Source: Ascidia mentula
Taxonomy: Eukaryota; Chordata; Ascidiacea; Phlebobranchia; Ascidiidae
Assembly (NCBI GenBank): GCA_947561715.1
Contig: OX387201.1
Span: forward strand, 1,878,001-1,942,000
DNA length: 64,000 nucleotides
Direction: 5' to 3'
In this document: positions 9,338 through 24,300 of the stretch, piece by piece
How positions within the stretch are numbered: position 1 is the first letter of the stretch
How the letters are laid out: each line of letters begins with the position of its first letter
Notes under the pieces: model-generated
Told to the model about the DNA's origin: nothing
What the model saw: the letters and a program-made list of their open reading frames with translations, nothing else
Databases searched by the model: none
Position numbers and translations under genes: made by a program

Positions 9338-12300
9338 CTAAAACAGCACGTCGTACTAAAATAGTCAACTGACTTTTGTAACCTATTTAGGACGCATATT
9401 GATATTTCTATGAAAATAAGTTTTGGTGCTGGGAAATGCCCACCGTGTAGAAATGCCCACCAAGCAAAGCAGTGATGCATTTAGCTTAAATTTATGGTTG
9501 AATGAGCGCACATGTGCGTTCTGTTGTCATGGCGAATTTTAGGGTGTTTGGGGCAGTTTTTGTGGGCTCAGTTTGTAGAGCGTAGGGCGTGGTTAGCCCA
9601 GGGTCGTGAGTTTAAACCTCACCGGGAGCTTGATTTTTAAGATCTCGCTCCGATTTGTCGGGAAAAATGGCTGATCCATTATGCAGCCGTTTCGCACCGG
9701 TTCTGGTTCTGTAGAACCGTCTCACGAAATTTATGAGATCAGCGAACCGGTTAGCATTACGTGGGACTGTCAATGGATTTTGTAACAGAACCAGCTAAAA
9801 AATATGCAATGCCTATAGGCTGCGAAGCCTGTGAACCTTGTGTTTCCACATTCAAGGTCATTTTTCTTGACTTATCACCATTTAGAGCGCCCCTGACAAA
9901 CAAATAGTGCGCGTCCCTTCCTGGTTTACATCAACACTCAACCATAAAAAATTGACAAATCCATATGAATACAAGTAAAACTTCTGTCTCGTATCGGAAG
10001 CTCATCGACATATGATTCTAGTTGTCTCATTTGAGACTTTCTGTACTGTTGCGAACACTATTTAGAAGATTTTATTGCTTGCTCGCGCACAATGTTACGC
10101 ACATTTAAAACATTTTAGGCCTACAAAGCTTGGCGAAAAGCTGTTTTCGTTAAAGTCCTTGACGTTTCACACAAAAAACGATTGATTTTTCATGAAATAC
10201 TTTTTCTGAGACAAGAGAGAAAATATATTGAACAGATGCTAGGATTTCTTCTTTGGATGGAGGTTGGTTGGGTTATTGGATCTGCAGTTGTTCCACCTCC
10301 TCAAATAGAAGCTACAAAAAACACGTCATATATTTAAATAAGACAATGACGTTGCTGTTCAGCGAAACAATTTTTTCTTGATTCTTTGGAAAAACACGTT
10401 TTCCTATTTTCGTTTTTAACTTTGGAAAAACAACTTTTCATTAAATGTGATCTGTAGCAATACGTGGAAATCGTTGTGGCCGTTTGAATAGAATGGGGAA
10501 ATAATAATCTATGAGCTGCAATGCTATACTGTCGTGCTGACTATTCAGTATAAATATTGCTAGTTTGGTGGCTTTTGTATTTCACTTTCGTCTGAGTGTA
10601 AAAAAAATATTGTTTAAAATCGCGTTGTTCAAAAACAAGACCATACATAAGTGTTATTATTTTAAAATAATTCTAACATTTTTGTCTAACGTTCTCGCAT
10701 ACCACCTAGGTACCTTCTGCGTACCTTTAGTGGTTCGCGTACCATCGGTTGGGAACCACTGCTGTAGATAGAGTAGCTTAAAGAGATGAAAGTTTTTTCT
10801 CTGCTTTGTGCAGATTACTTACGAACGCATGTCGGTGGGTGGACAACAAAATTGGTGGATGAAGTGCACATATTTATCGTCGGACCGACCAGATTGTAAC
10901 CGTCATCACATTCGTACTCAAAAACGATACTGATAGGGTACTCCGTCTGGGCTCTCGGCTTCACGTATCCATTAACTGGATTGGCCGGAACGCATACGGT
11001 TGGGACAGGGGGCTGAATAACTGAAATTCGGGGTCAAGGTTCAAAAACGAGCTTCGCCAACCAGCCAGAAGGATATATGAACTTATGCAGTGGTGGGATT
11101 CAGCCGGTTCGCACCGGTGTTATGGAACTGTCTCACGAAATTTTATGAGATCAGCGAACCGGTTAGCATTACTGGTTACTGTCAATGGATTTTTGTAACA
11201 GAATCGGCTGAAAAATATGACTTTTGTGATTGAACCGGCTGACAAAAAATTTAAATCCCACCTCTGAACTTATGTGTTTGGAGTTGAAACAGCAAAACCA
11301 CTCACTAATTATTGCATTTTTTTCTTCCAACAGGTCGTCGGCATTATGTTTTTCGGGTATCTCGCTCTAATTGGAAAAGTATGTTTGACCCAGGTTGGCT
11401 ACGATACCACTGTAAGTTATTGTAACCTCTGTACTCCCTTTATATCCCCAGGTAGAGATATCAGAAAAGGTTGTATTGGTTTTCAGATGTACAGTGCTCA
11501 CAATTGGTTTTCAGATGCACAATGCCTGCAACTGGTTTTCAGATGCACAATGCCTACAATTGGTTTTCAGATGCACAATGCCTACAATTGGTTTTCAGAT
11601 GCACAATGCCTACAATTAGTTTTTAGATGCACAATGCCTTCAATTGGTTTTCAGATGCACAATGCCTACAATTGGTTTTCAGATGCACAATGCCTACAAT
11701 TAGTTTTTAGATGCACAATGCCTGCAATTGGTTGTCAGATGCACAATGCCCACAATTGGTTTTCATATGCACAGTGCCCACAATGGGATTTTTCGAGAAA
11801 GCATACCCACAATGGTGTGATAAAGGAAGGCAGTGAAACGAGTCTTTTGGGTAAAATTGAAACACTTACGTATACATTTTCCAAATGGCACAGCTAGTGT
11901 TCCTGTAGATACACATATGCTCCGGGCAAGACCGTCCAGCACATAACCGTCTTTGCAACCGACCGTAAAAGGCGAGTTAATGGGAAATGACGTAATTTCC
12001 GGCGGAACGAAGAAACCGTTTTCTGGGGGCGTTGGGGAGCAACTAGCAGGTGGTGGTGGTGGTGGTGACGGCGGTACAGAACCTAAAACAGCAAGTCGTA
12101 CTAAAATAGTCAACTGACTTTTGTAACCTTTTATTCTTCCAACTGTTTACCTTGTTTAGTGCAAGGATCTGAAAATGGAAATGTAAGTTTTTTGTCAAAT
12201 AGGTCATGTAAAACAAATCAACAAAGAAAACATTAGGATTTCATTGTCCAACTTACTGCTAAAAGCAAATGATCTTGACCAACTTCCATAAGATTTACTG

Positions 12301-15300
12301 GTGATTCCATTTTGAAGGCTTCCAGTATAAGATGTTAATCCACTAGTTAGATATACAGTGACCAATCCACCAGTGTCTGAAAGTGATGATAGTATTATGA
12401 TTTTTTAAATATTTGCTTGTCATTGATGAACAGCAAAATAAATTTTATTTGTACAGTAATCACACACAGCATTGGATTGTAGCAAGTCAAGTGAAACTAA
12501 TCATAAAAAAAACTTTACCAGAAATTTTCCCATCATGAATTGCAGCTGCACAGATGTAAGAATCATCTGTATAAACTTCAGTTCCCCACAAACGATTTGA
12601 TGTTTGTTGGCAACCAGCTGGGCAAGGGAACTGCACTAACGTGTCATCTCCAAAATCCAGTTGGTTTGGTTGTTTGATGCATAAATCTGTAAAATAATTG
12701 CTCAAAGTTTCAATGCAATTCATAATAAAAATATAGCTGTAAGTTATTTGTCAAATAGGTCAGGTAAAACAAATCAACAAAGAAAACATTAGGATTTCAT
12801 TGTCCAACTTACTGCTAAAAGCAAATGATCTTGACCAACTTCCATAAGATTTACTGGTGATTCCATTTTGAGTGCTTCCAGTATAAGATGTTAATCCACC
12901 AGTTACATAAACAGTGACCAATCCGCCAGTGTCTGAAAGTGATGAAAGTATTATGATGTTTTAAATATTTGCTTGTCATTGATGAACAGCAAAATAAATT
13001 TCATTTCTACAGAAATCACACACAGCATTGGATTGTAGCAAATTAAGTAGAACTAATCATAAAAAAAATTTTACCAGAAATTTTCCCATCATGAATTGCA
13101 GCTGCACAGATGTAAGAATCATCTCTATAAACTTCAGTTCCCCACAAACGTAATGAGGTTTGTTGACAACCAGATGGACAAGTGTATGATGCAGAGCTTT
13201 CTCCATCAAATTCCAACTGTTTACCTTGTTTAGTGCAAGGATCTGAAAATGGAAATGTAAGTTTTTTGTCAAATAGGTCAGGTAAAACAAATCAACAAAG
13301 AAAACATTGGGATTTCATTGTCCAACTCACTGCTAAAAGCAAATGATCTTGACCAACTTCCGTAAGATTTACTGGTGATTCCATTTTGAGTGCTTCCAGT
13401 ATAAGATGTTAATCCACTAGTTAGATAAACAGTGACCAATCCACCAGTGTCTGAAAGTGATGATAGTATTATGATTTTTTAAATATTTGCTTGTCATTGA
13501 TGAAGAGCAAAATAAATTTCATTTGTATAGTAATCACACACAGCATTGGATTGTAGCAAATTAAGTGAAACTAATCATAAAAAAAATTTTACCAGAAATT
13601 TTCCCATCATGAATTGCAGCTGCACAGATGTAAGAATCATCTCTATAAACTTCAGTTCCCCACAAACGTGATGAGGTTTGTTGACAACCAGATGGACAAG
13701 TGTATGATGCAGAGCTTTCTCCATCAAATTCCAACTGTTTACCTTGTTTAGTGCAAGGATCTGAAAATGGAAATGTAAGTTTTTTGTCAAATAGGTCAGG
13801 TAAAACAATTCAACAAAGAAAACATTGGGATTTCATTGTCCAACTCACTGCTAAAAGCAAATGATCTTGACCAACTTCCGTAAGATTTACTGGTGATTCC
13901 ATTTTGAGTGCTTCCAGTATAAGATGTTAATCCACTAGTTAGATAAACAGTGACCAATCCACCAGTGTCTGAAAGTGATGATAGTATTATGATTTTTTAA
14001 ATATTTGCTTGTCATTGATGAAGAGCAAAATAAATTTCATTTGTATAGTAATCACACACAGCATTGGATTGTAGCAAATCAAGTGAAACTAATCATAAAA
14101 AAAACTTTACCTGAAATTTTCCCATCATGAATTGCAGCTGCACAGATGAAAGAATCATCTGTATAAACTTCAGTTCCCCACAAACGATTTGATGTTTGCT
14201 GGCAACCAGCTGGGCAAGGGAACTGCACTAACGTGCCATCTCCAAAATCCAGTTGGTTGGGTTGTTTGATGCATAAATCTGTAAAATAATTGCTAAAAGT
14301 TTCAATGCAATTCATAATAAAAATATAACTGTCAGTTATTTGTCAAATAGGTCAGGTAAAACAAATCAACAAAGAAAAAATTACGATTTCATTGTCCAAC
14401 TTACTGCTAAAAGCAAATGATCTTGACCAACTTCCATAAGATTTACTGGTGATTCCATTTTGAGTGCTTCCAGCATAAGATGTTAATCTACTAGTTAGAT
14501 AAACAGTGACCAATCCACCAGTGTCTGAAAGTGATGAAAGTATTATGATTTTTTAAATATTTGCTTGTCATTGATGAAGAGCAAAATAAATTTCATTTGT
14601 ACAGTAATCACACACAGCATTGGATTGTAGCAAATCAAGTGAAACTAATTATAAAAAAAACTTTACCAGAAATTTTCCCATCATGAATTGCAGCTGCACA
14701 GATGTAAGAATCATCTGTATAAACTTCAGTTCCCCACAAACGTGATGAGGTTTGTTGGCAACCAGATGGACAAGGGTATGATGCAGAGCTTTCTCCATCA
14801 AATTCCAACTGTTTACCTTGTTTAGTGCAAGGATCTGAAAATGGAAATGTAAGTTTTTTGTCAAATAGGTCAGGTAAAACAAATCAACAAAGAAAACATT
14901 GGGATTTCATTGTCCAACTTACTGCTAAAAGCAAATGATCTTGACCAACTTCCGTAAGATTTACTGGTGATTCCATTTTGAAGGCTTCCAGTATAAGATG
15001 TTAATCCACTAGTTAAATATACAGTGACCAATCCACCAGTGTCTGAAAGTGATGATAGTATTATGATTTTTTAAATATTTGCTTGTCATTGATGAACAGC
15101 AAAATAAATTTCATTTGTACAGTAATCACACACAGCATTGGATTGTAGCAAGTCAAGTGAAACTAATCATAAAAAAAACTTTACCAGAAATTTTCCCATC
15201 ATGAATTGCAGCTGCACAGATGTAAGAATCATCTGTATAAACTTCAGTTCCCCACAAACGATTTGATGTTTGCTGGCAACCAGCTGGGCAAGGGAACTGC

Positions 15301-18300
15301 ACTAACGTGTCATCTCCAAAATCCAGTTGGTTGGGTTGTTTGATGCATAAATCTGTAAAATAATTGCTAAAAGTTTCAATGCAATTCATAATAAAAATAT
15401 AACTGTAAGTTATTTGTCAAATAGGTCAGGTAAAACAAATCAACAAAGAAAACATTAGGATTTCATTGTCCAACTTACTGCTAAAAGCAAATGATCTTGA
15501 CCAACTTCCATAAGATTTACTGGTGATTCCATTTTGAGTGCTTCCAGCATAAGATGTTAATCTACTAGTTAGATAAACAGTGACCAATCCGCCAGTGTCT
15601 GAAAGTGATGAAAGTATTATGATTTTTTAAATATTTGCTTGTCATTGATGAACAGCAAAATAAATTTCATTTGTACAGAAATCACACACAGCATTGGATT
15701 GTAGCAAATTAAGTGAAACTAATCATAAAAAAAATTTTACCAGAAATTTTCCCATCATGAATTGCAGCTGCACAGATGTAAGAATCATCTCTATAAACTT
15801 CAGTTCCCCACAAACGTGATGAGGTTTGTTGACAACCAGATGGACAAGTGTATGATGCAGAGCTTTCTCCATCAAATTCCAACTGTTTACCTTGTTTAGT
15901 GCAAGGATCTGAAAATGGAAATGTAAGTTTTTTGTCAAATAGGTCAGGTAAAACAAATCAACAAAGAAAACATTGGGATTTCATTGTCCAACTTACTGCT
16001 AAAAGCAAATGATCTTGACCAACTTCCGTAAGATTTACTGGTGATTCCATTTTGAGTGCTTCCAGTATAAGATGTTAATCCACTAGTTAGATAAACAGTG
16101 ACCAATCCACCAGTGTCTGAAAGTGATGATAGTATTATGATTTTTTAAATATTTGCTTGTCATTGATGAAGAGCAAAATAAATTTCATTTGTACAGAAAT
16201 CACACACAGCATTGGATTGTAGCAAATCAAGTGAAACTAATCATAAAAAAAACTTTACCAGAAATTTTCCCATCATGAATTGCAGCTGCACAGATGAAAG
16301 AATCATCTGTATAAACTTCAGTTCCCCACAAACGATTTGATGTTTGCTGGCAACCAGCTGGGCAAGGGAACTGCACTAACGTGCCATCTCCAAAATCCAG
16401 TTGGTTGGGTTGTTTGATGCATAAATCTGTAAAATAATTGCTAAAAGTTTCAATGCAATTCGTAATAAAAATATAACTGTAAGTTATTTGTCAAATAGGT
16501 CAGGTAAAACAATTCAACAAAGAAAACATTGGGATTTCATTGTCCAACTCACTGCTAAAAGCAAATGATCTTGACCAACTTCCGTAAGATTTACTGGTGA
16601 TTCCATTTTGAGTGCTTCCAGTATAAGATGTTAATCCACTAGTTAGATAAACAGTGACCAATCCACCAGTGTCTGAAAGTGATGAAAGTATTATGATTTT
16701 TTAAATATTTGCTTGTCATTGATGAAGAGCAAAATAAATTTCATTTGTACAGTAATCACACACAGCATTGGATTGTAGCAAATCAAGTGAAACTAATTAT
16801 AAAAAAAACTTTACCAGAAATTTTCCCATCATGAATTGCAGCTGCACAGATGTAAGAATCATCTGTATAAACTTCAGTTCCCCACAAACGTGATGAGGTT
16901 TGTTGGCAACCAGATGGACAAGGGTATGATGCAGAGCTTTCTCCATCAAATTCCAACTGTTTACCTTGTTTAGTGCAAGGATCTGAAAATGGAAATGTAA
17001 GTTTTTTGTCAAATAGGTCAGGTAAAACAAATCAACAAAGAAAACATTGGGATTTCATTGTCCAACTTACTGCTAAAAGCAAATGATCTTGACCAACTTC
17101 CGTAAGATTTACTGGTGATTCCATTTTGAAGGCTTCCAGTATAAGATGTTAATCCACTAGTTAAATATACAGTGACCAATCCACCAGTGTCTGAAAGTGA
17201 TGATAGTATTATGATTTTTTAAATATTTGCTTGTCATTGATGAACAGCAAAATAAATTTCATTTGTACAGTAATCACACACAGCATTGGATTGTAGCAAG
17301 TCAAGTGAAACTAATCATAAAAAAAACTTTACCAGAAATTTTCCCATCATGAATTGCAGCTGCACAGATGTAAGAATCATCTGTATAAACTTCAGTTCCC
17401 CACAAACGATTTGATGTTTGCTGGCAACCAGCTGGGCAAGGGAACTGCACTAACGTGTCATCTCCAAAATCCAGTTGGTTGGGTTGTTTGATGCATAAAT
17501 CTGTAAAATAATTGCTAAAAGTTTCAATGCAATTCATAATAAAAATATAACTGTAAGTTATTTGTCAAATAGGTCAGGTAAAACAAATCAACAAAGAAAA
17601 CATTAGGATTTCATTGTCCAACTTACTGCTAAAAGCAAATGATCTTGACCAACTTCCATAAGATTTACTGGTGATTCCATTTTGAGTGCTTCCAGCATAA
17701 GATGTTAATCTACTAGTTAGATAAACAGTGACCAATCCGCCAGTGTCTGAAAGTGATGAAAGTATTATGATTTTTTAAATATTTGCTTGTCATTGATGAA
17801 CAGCAAAATAAATTTCATTTGTACAGAAATCACACACAGCATTGGATTGTAGCAAATTAAGTGAAACTAATCATAAAAAAAATTTTACCAGAAATTTTCC
17901 CATCATGAATTGCAGCTGCACAGATGTAAGAATCATCTCTATAAACTTCAGTTCCCCACAAACGTGATGAGGTTTGTTGACAACCAGATGGACAAGTGTA
18001 TGATGCAGAGCTTTCTCCATCAAATTCCAACTGTTTACCTTGTTTAGTGCAAGGATCTGAAAATGGAAATGTAAGTTTTTTGTCAAATAGGTCAGGTAAA
18101 ACAAATCAACAAAGAAAACATTGGGATTTCATTGTCCAACTTACTGCTAAAAGCAAATGATCTTGACCAACTTCCGTAAGATTTACTGGTGATTCCATTT
18201 TGAGTGCTTCCAGTATAAGATGTTAATCCACTAGTTAGATAAACAGTGACCAATCCACCAGTGTCTGAAAGTGATGATAGTATTATGATTTTTTAAATAT

Positions 18301-21300
18301 TTGCTTGTCATTGATGAAGAGCAAAATAAATTTCATTTGTACAGAAATCACACACAGCATTGGATTGTAGCAAATCAAGTGAAACTAATCATAAAAAAAA
18401 CTTTACCAGAAATTTTCCCATCATGAATTGCAGCTGCACAGATGAAAGAATCATCTGTATAAACTTCAGTTCCCCACAAACGATTTGATGTTTGCTGGCA
18501 ACCAGCTGGGCAAGGGAACTGCACTAACGTGCCATCTCCAAAATCCAGTTGGTTGGGTTGTTTGATGCATAAATCTGTAAAATAATTGCTAAAAGTTTCA
18601 ATGCAATTCGTAATAAAAATATAACTGTAAGTTATTTGTCAAATAGGTCAGGTAAAACAATTCAACAAAGAAAACATTGGGATTTCATTGTCCAACTCAC
18701 TGCTAAAAGCAAATGATCTTGACCAACTTCCGTAAGATTTACTGGTGATTCCATTTTGAGTGCTTCCAGTATAAGATGTTAATCCACTAGTTAGATAAAC
18801 AGTGACCAATCCACCAGTGTCTGAAAGTGATGAAAGTATTATGATTTTTTAAATATTTGCTTGTCATTGATGAAGAGCAAAATAAATTTCATTTGTACAG
18901 TAATCACACACAGCATTGGATTGTAGCAAATCAAGTGAAACTAATTATAAAAAAAACTTTACCAGAAATTTTCCCATCATGAATTGCAGCTGCACAGATG
19001 TAAGAATCATCTGTATAAACTTCAGTTCCCCACAAACGTGATGAGGTTTGTTGGCAACCAGATGGACAAGGGTATGATGCAGAGCTTTCTCCATCAACTT
19101 CCAACTGTTTACCTTGTTTAGTGCAAGGATCTGAAAATGGAAATGTAAGTTTTTTGTCAAATAGGTCAGGTAAAACAAATCAACAAAGAAAACATTGGGA
19201 TTTCATTGTCCAACTTACTGCTAAAAGCAAATGATCTTGACCAACTTCCGTAAGATTTACTGGTGATTCCATTTTGAAGGCTTCCAGTATAAGATGTTAA
19301 TCCACTAGTTAAATATACAGTGACCAATCCACCAGTGTCTGAAAGTGATGATAGTATTATGATTTTTTAAATATTTGCTTGTCATTGATGAACAGCAAAA
19401 TAAATTTCATTTGTACAGTAATCACACACAGCATTGGATTGTAGCAAATCAAGTGAAACTAATCATAAAAAAAACTTTACCAGAAATTTTCCCATCATGA
19501 ATTGCAGCTGCACAGATGTAAGAATCATCTGTATAAACTTCAGTTCCCCACAAACGATTTGATGTTTGCTGGCAACCAGCTGGGCAAGGGAACTGCACTA
19601 ACGTGTCATCTCCAAAATCCAGTTGGTTGGGTTGTTTGATGCATAAATCTGTAAAATAATTGCTAAAAGTTTCAATGCAATTCATAATAAAAATATAACT
19701 GTAAGTTATTTGTCAAATAGGTCAGGTAAAACAAATCAACAAAGAAAACATTAGGATTTCATTGTCCAACTTACTGCTAAAAGCAAATGATCTTGACCAA
19801 CTTCCATAAGATTTACTGGTGATTCCATTTTGAGTGCTTCCAGCATAAGATGTTAATCTACTAGTTAGATAAACAGTGACCAATCCGCCAGTGTCTGAAA
19901 GTGATGAAAGTATTATGATTTTTTAAATATTTGCTTGTCATTGATGAACAGCAAAATAAATTTCATTTGTACAGAAATCACACACAGCATTGGATTGTAG
20001 CAAATTAAGTGAAACTAATCATAAAAAAAATTTTACCAGAAATTTTCCCATCATGAATTGCAGCTGCACAGATGTAAGAATCATCTCTATAAACTTCAGT
20101 TCCCCACAAACGTGATGAGGTTTGTTGACAACCAGATGGACAAGTGTATGATGCAGAGCTTTCTCCATCAAATTCCAACTGTTTACCTTGTTTAGTGCAA
20201 GGATCTGAAAATGGAAATGTAAGTTTTTTGTCAAATAGGTCAGGTAAAACAAATCAACAAAGAAAACATTGGGATTTCATTGTCCAACTTACTGCTAAAA
20301 GCAAATGATCTTGACCAACTTCCGTAAGATTTACTGGTGATTCCATTTTGAGTGCTTCCAGTATAAGATGTTAATCCACTAGTTAGATAAACAGTGACCA
20401 ATCCACCAGTGTCTGAAAGTGATGATAGTATTATGATTTTTTAAATATTTGCTTGTCATTGATGAAGAGCAAAATAAATTTCATTTGTACAGTAATCACA
20501 CACAGCATTGGATTGTAGCAAATCAAGTGAAACTAATCATAAAAAAAACTTTACCAGAAATTTTCCCATCATGAATTGCAGCTGCACAGATGAAAGAATC
20601 ATCTGTATAAACTTCAGTTCCCCACAAACGATTTGATGTTTGCTGGCAACCAGCTGGGCAAGGGAACTGCACTAACGTGCCATCTCCAAAATCCAGTTGG
20701 TTGGGTTGTTTGATGCATAAATCTGTAAAATAATTGCTAAAAGTTTCAATGCAATTCGTAATAAAAATATAACTGTAAGTTATTTGTCAAATAGGTCAGG
20801 TAAAACAAATCAACAAAGAAAACATTAGGATTTCATTGTCCAACTTACTGCTAAAAGCAAATGATCTTGACCAAATTCCATAAGATTTACTGGTGATTCC
20901 ATTTTGAGTGCTTCCAGCATAAGATGTTAATCTACTAGTTAGATAAACAGTGACCAATCCGCCAGTGTCTGAAAGTGATGAAAGTATTATGATTTTTTAA
21001 ATATTTGCTTGTCATTGATGAACAGCAAAATAAATTTCATTTGTACAGAAATCACACACAGCATTGGATTGTAGCAAATTACGTGAAACTAATCATAAAA
21101 AAAATTTTACCAGAAATTTTCCCATCATGAATTGCAGCTGCACAGATGTAAGAATCATCTCTATAAACTTCAGTTCCCCACAAACGTGATGAGGTTTGTT
21201 GACAACCAGATGGACAAGTGTATGATGCAGAGCTTTCTCCATCAAATTCCAACTGTTTACCTTGTTTAGTGCAAGGATCTGAAAATGGAAATGTAAGTTT

Positions 21301-24300
21301 TTTGTCAAATAGGTCAGGTAAAACAAATCAACAAAGAAAACATTAGGATTTCATTGTCCAACTTACTGCTAAAAGCAAATGATCTTGACCAACTTCCATA
21401 AGATTTACTGGTGATTCCATTTTGAAGGCTTCCAGTATAAGATGTTAATCCACTAGTTAGATATACAGTGACCAATCCACCAGTGTCTGAAAGTGATGAA
21501 AGTATTATGATTTTTTAAATATTTGCTTGTCATTGATTAACAGCAAAATAAATTTCATTTGTACAGAAATCATACACAGTATTGTAGCAAATTAAGTGAA
21601 ACTAATCACAAAAAACCTTTACCAGAAATTTTCCCATCATGAATTGCAGCTGCACAGATGTAAGAATCATCTGTATAAACTTCAGTTCCCCACAAACGAT
21701 TTGATGTTTGTTGGCAACCTGCTGGGCAAGGGAACTGCACTAACGTGCCATCTCCAAAATCCAGTTGGTTGGGTTGCTTGATGCATAAATCTGTAAAATA
21801 ATTGCTAAAAGTTTCAATGCAATTCATAATAAAAATATAACTGTAAGTTATTTGTCAAATAGGTCAGGTAAAACAAATCAACAAAGAAAACATTAGGATT
21901 TCATTGTCCAACTTACTGCTAAAAGCAAATGATCTTGACCGACTACCATAAGATTTACTGGTGATTCCATTTTGAGTGCTTCCAGTATAAGATTTTAATC
22001 CACCAGTTACATAAACAGTGACCAATCCGCCAGTGTCTGAAAGTGATGAAAGTATTATGATTTTTTAAATATTTGCTTGTCATTGATGAACAGCAAAATA
22101 AATTTCATTTGTACAGAAATCACACACAGCATTGGATTGTAGCAAATTAAGTGAAACTAATCATAAAAAAAATTTTACCAGAAATTTTCCCATCATGAAT
22201 TGCAGCTGCACAGATGTAAGAATAATCTGTATAAACTTCAGTTCCCCACAAACGATTTGATGTTTGTTGGCAACCTGCTGGGCAAGTGTATGATGCAGAG
22301 CTTTCTCCATCAAATTCCAACTGTTTACCTTGTTTAGTGCAAAGATCTGAAAATGGAAATGTAAGTTTTTTGTCAAATAGGTCAGGTAAAACAAATCAAC
22401 AAAGAAAACATTAGGATTTCATTGTCCAACTTACTGCTAAAAGCAAATGATCTTGACCAACTTCCATAAGATTTACTGGTGATTCCATTTTGAAGGCTTC
22501 CAGTATAAGATGATAATCCACTAGTTAGATATACAGTGACCAATCCACCAGTGTCTGAAAGTGATGAAAGTATTATGATTTTTTAAATATTTGCTTGTCA
22601 TTGATTAACAGCAAAATAAATTTCATTTGTACAGAAATCATACACAGTATTGTAGCAAATTAAGTGAAACTAATCACAAAAAAACTTTACCAGAAATTTT
22701 CCCATCATGAATTGCAGCTGCACAGATGTAAGAATCATCTGTATAAACTTCAGTTCCCCACAAACGATTTGATGTTTGTTGGCAACCTGCTGGGCAAGGG
22801 AACTGCACTAACGTGCCATCTCCAAAATCCAGTTGGTTGGGTTGTTTGATGCATAAATCTGTAAAATAATTGCTAAAAGTTTCAATGCAATTCATAATAA
22901 AAATATAACTGTAAGTTATTTGTCAAATAGGTCAGGTAAAACAAATCAACAAAGAAAACATTAGGATTTCATTGTCCAACTTACTGCTAAAAGCAAATGA
23001 TCTTGACCGACTACCATAAGATTTACTGGTGATTCCATTTTGAGTGCTTCCAGTATAAGATTTTAATCCACCAGTTACATAAACAGTGACCAATCCGCCA
23101 GTGTCTGAAAGTGATGAAAGTATTATGATTTTTTAAATATTTGCTTGTCATTGATGAACAGCAAAATAAATTTCATTTGTACAGAAATCACACACAGCAT
23201 TGGATTGTAGCAAATTAAGTGAAACTAATCATAAAAAAAATTTTACCAGAAATTTTCCCATCATGAATTGCAGCTGCACAGATGTAAGAATAATCTGTAT
23301 AAACTTCAGTTCCCCACAAACGATTTGATGTTTGTTGGCAACCTGCTGGGCAAGTGTATGATGCAGAGCTTTCTCCATCAAATTCCAACTGTTTACCTTG
23401 TTTAGTGCAAGGATCTGAAAATGGAAATGTAAGTTTTTTGTCAAATAGGTCAGGTAAAACAAATCAACAAAGAAAACATTAGGATTTCATTGTCCAACTT
23501 ACTGCTAAAAGCAAATGATCTTGACCAACTTCCATAAGATTTACTGGTGATTCCATTTTGAAGGCTTCCAGTATAAGATGTTAATCCACTAGTTAGATAT
23601 ACAGTGACCAATCCACCAGTGTCTGAAAGTGATGAAAGTATTATGATTTTTTAAATATTTGCTTGTCATTGATTAACAGCAAAATAAATTTCATTTGTAC
23701 AGAAATCATACACAGTATTGTAGCAAATTAAGTGAAACTAATCACAAAAAAACTTTACCAGAAATTTTCCCATCATGAATTGCAGCTGCACAGATGTAAG
23801 AATCATCTGTATAAACTTCAGTTCCCCACAAACGATTTGATGTTTGTTGGCAACCTGCTGGGCAAGGGAACTGCACTAACGTGCCATCTCCAAAATCCAG
23901 TTGGTTGGGTTGTTTGATGCATAAATCTGTAAAAAAAATTGCTAAAAGTTTCAATGCAATTCATAATAAAAATATAACTGTAAGTTATTTGTCAAATAGG
24001 TCAGGTAAAACAAATCAACAAAGAAAACATTAGGATTTCATTGTCCAACTTACTGCTAAAAGCAAATGATCTTGACCGACTACCATAAGATTTACTGGTG
24101 ATTCCATTTTGAGTGCTTCCAGTATAAGATTTTAATCCACCAGTTACATAAACAGTGACCAATCCGCCAGTGTCTGAAAGTGATGAAAGTATTATGATTT
24201 TTTAAATATTTGCTTGTCATTGATGAACAGCAAAATAAATTTCATTTGTACAGAAATCACACACAGCATTGGATTGTAGCAAATTAAGTGAAACTAATCA

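Noticed and set aside
9560-9635. Functional tRNA gene
   Set aside because: D, anticodon and T arms are recognisable, but the acceptor stem does not pair.
11274-11897. 207-codon plus-strand open frame
   Set aside because: Produced by the 28-bp minisatellite and the antisense of a CCP exon.
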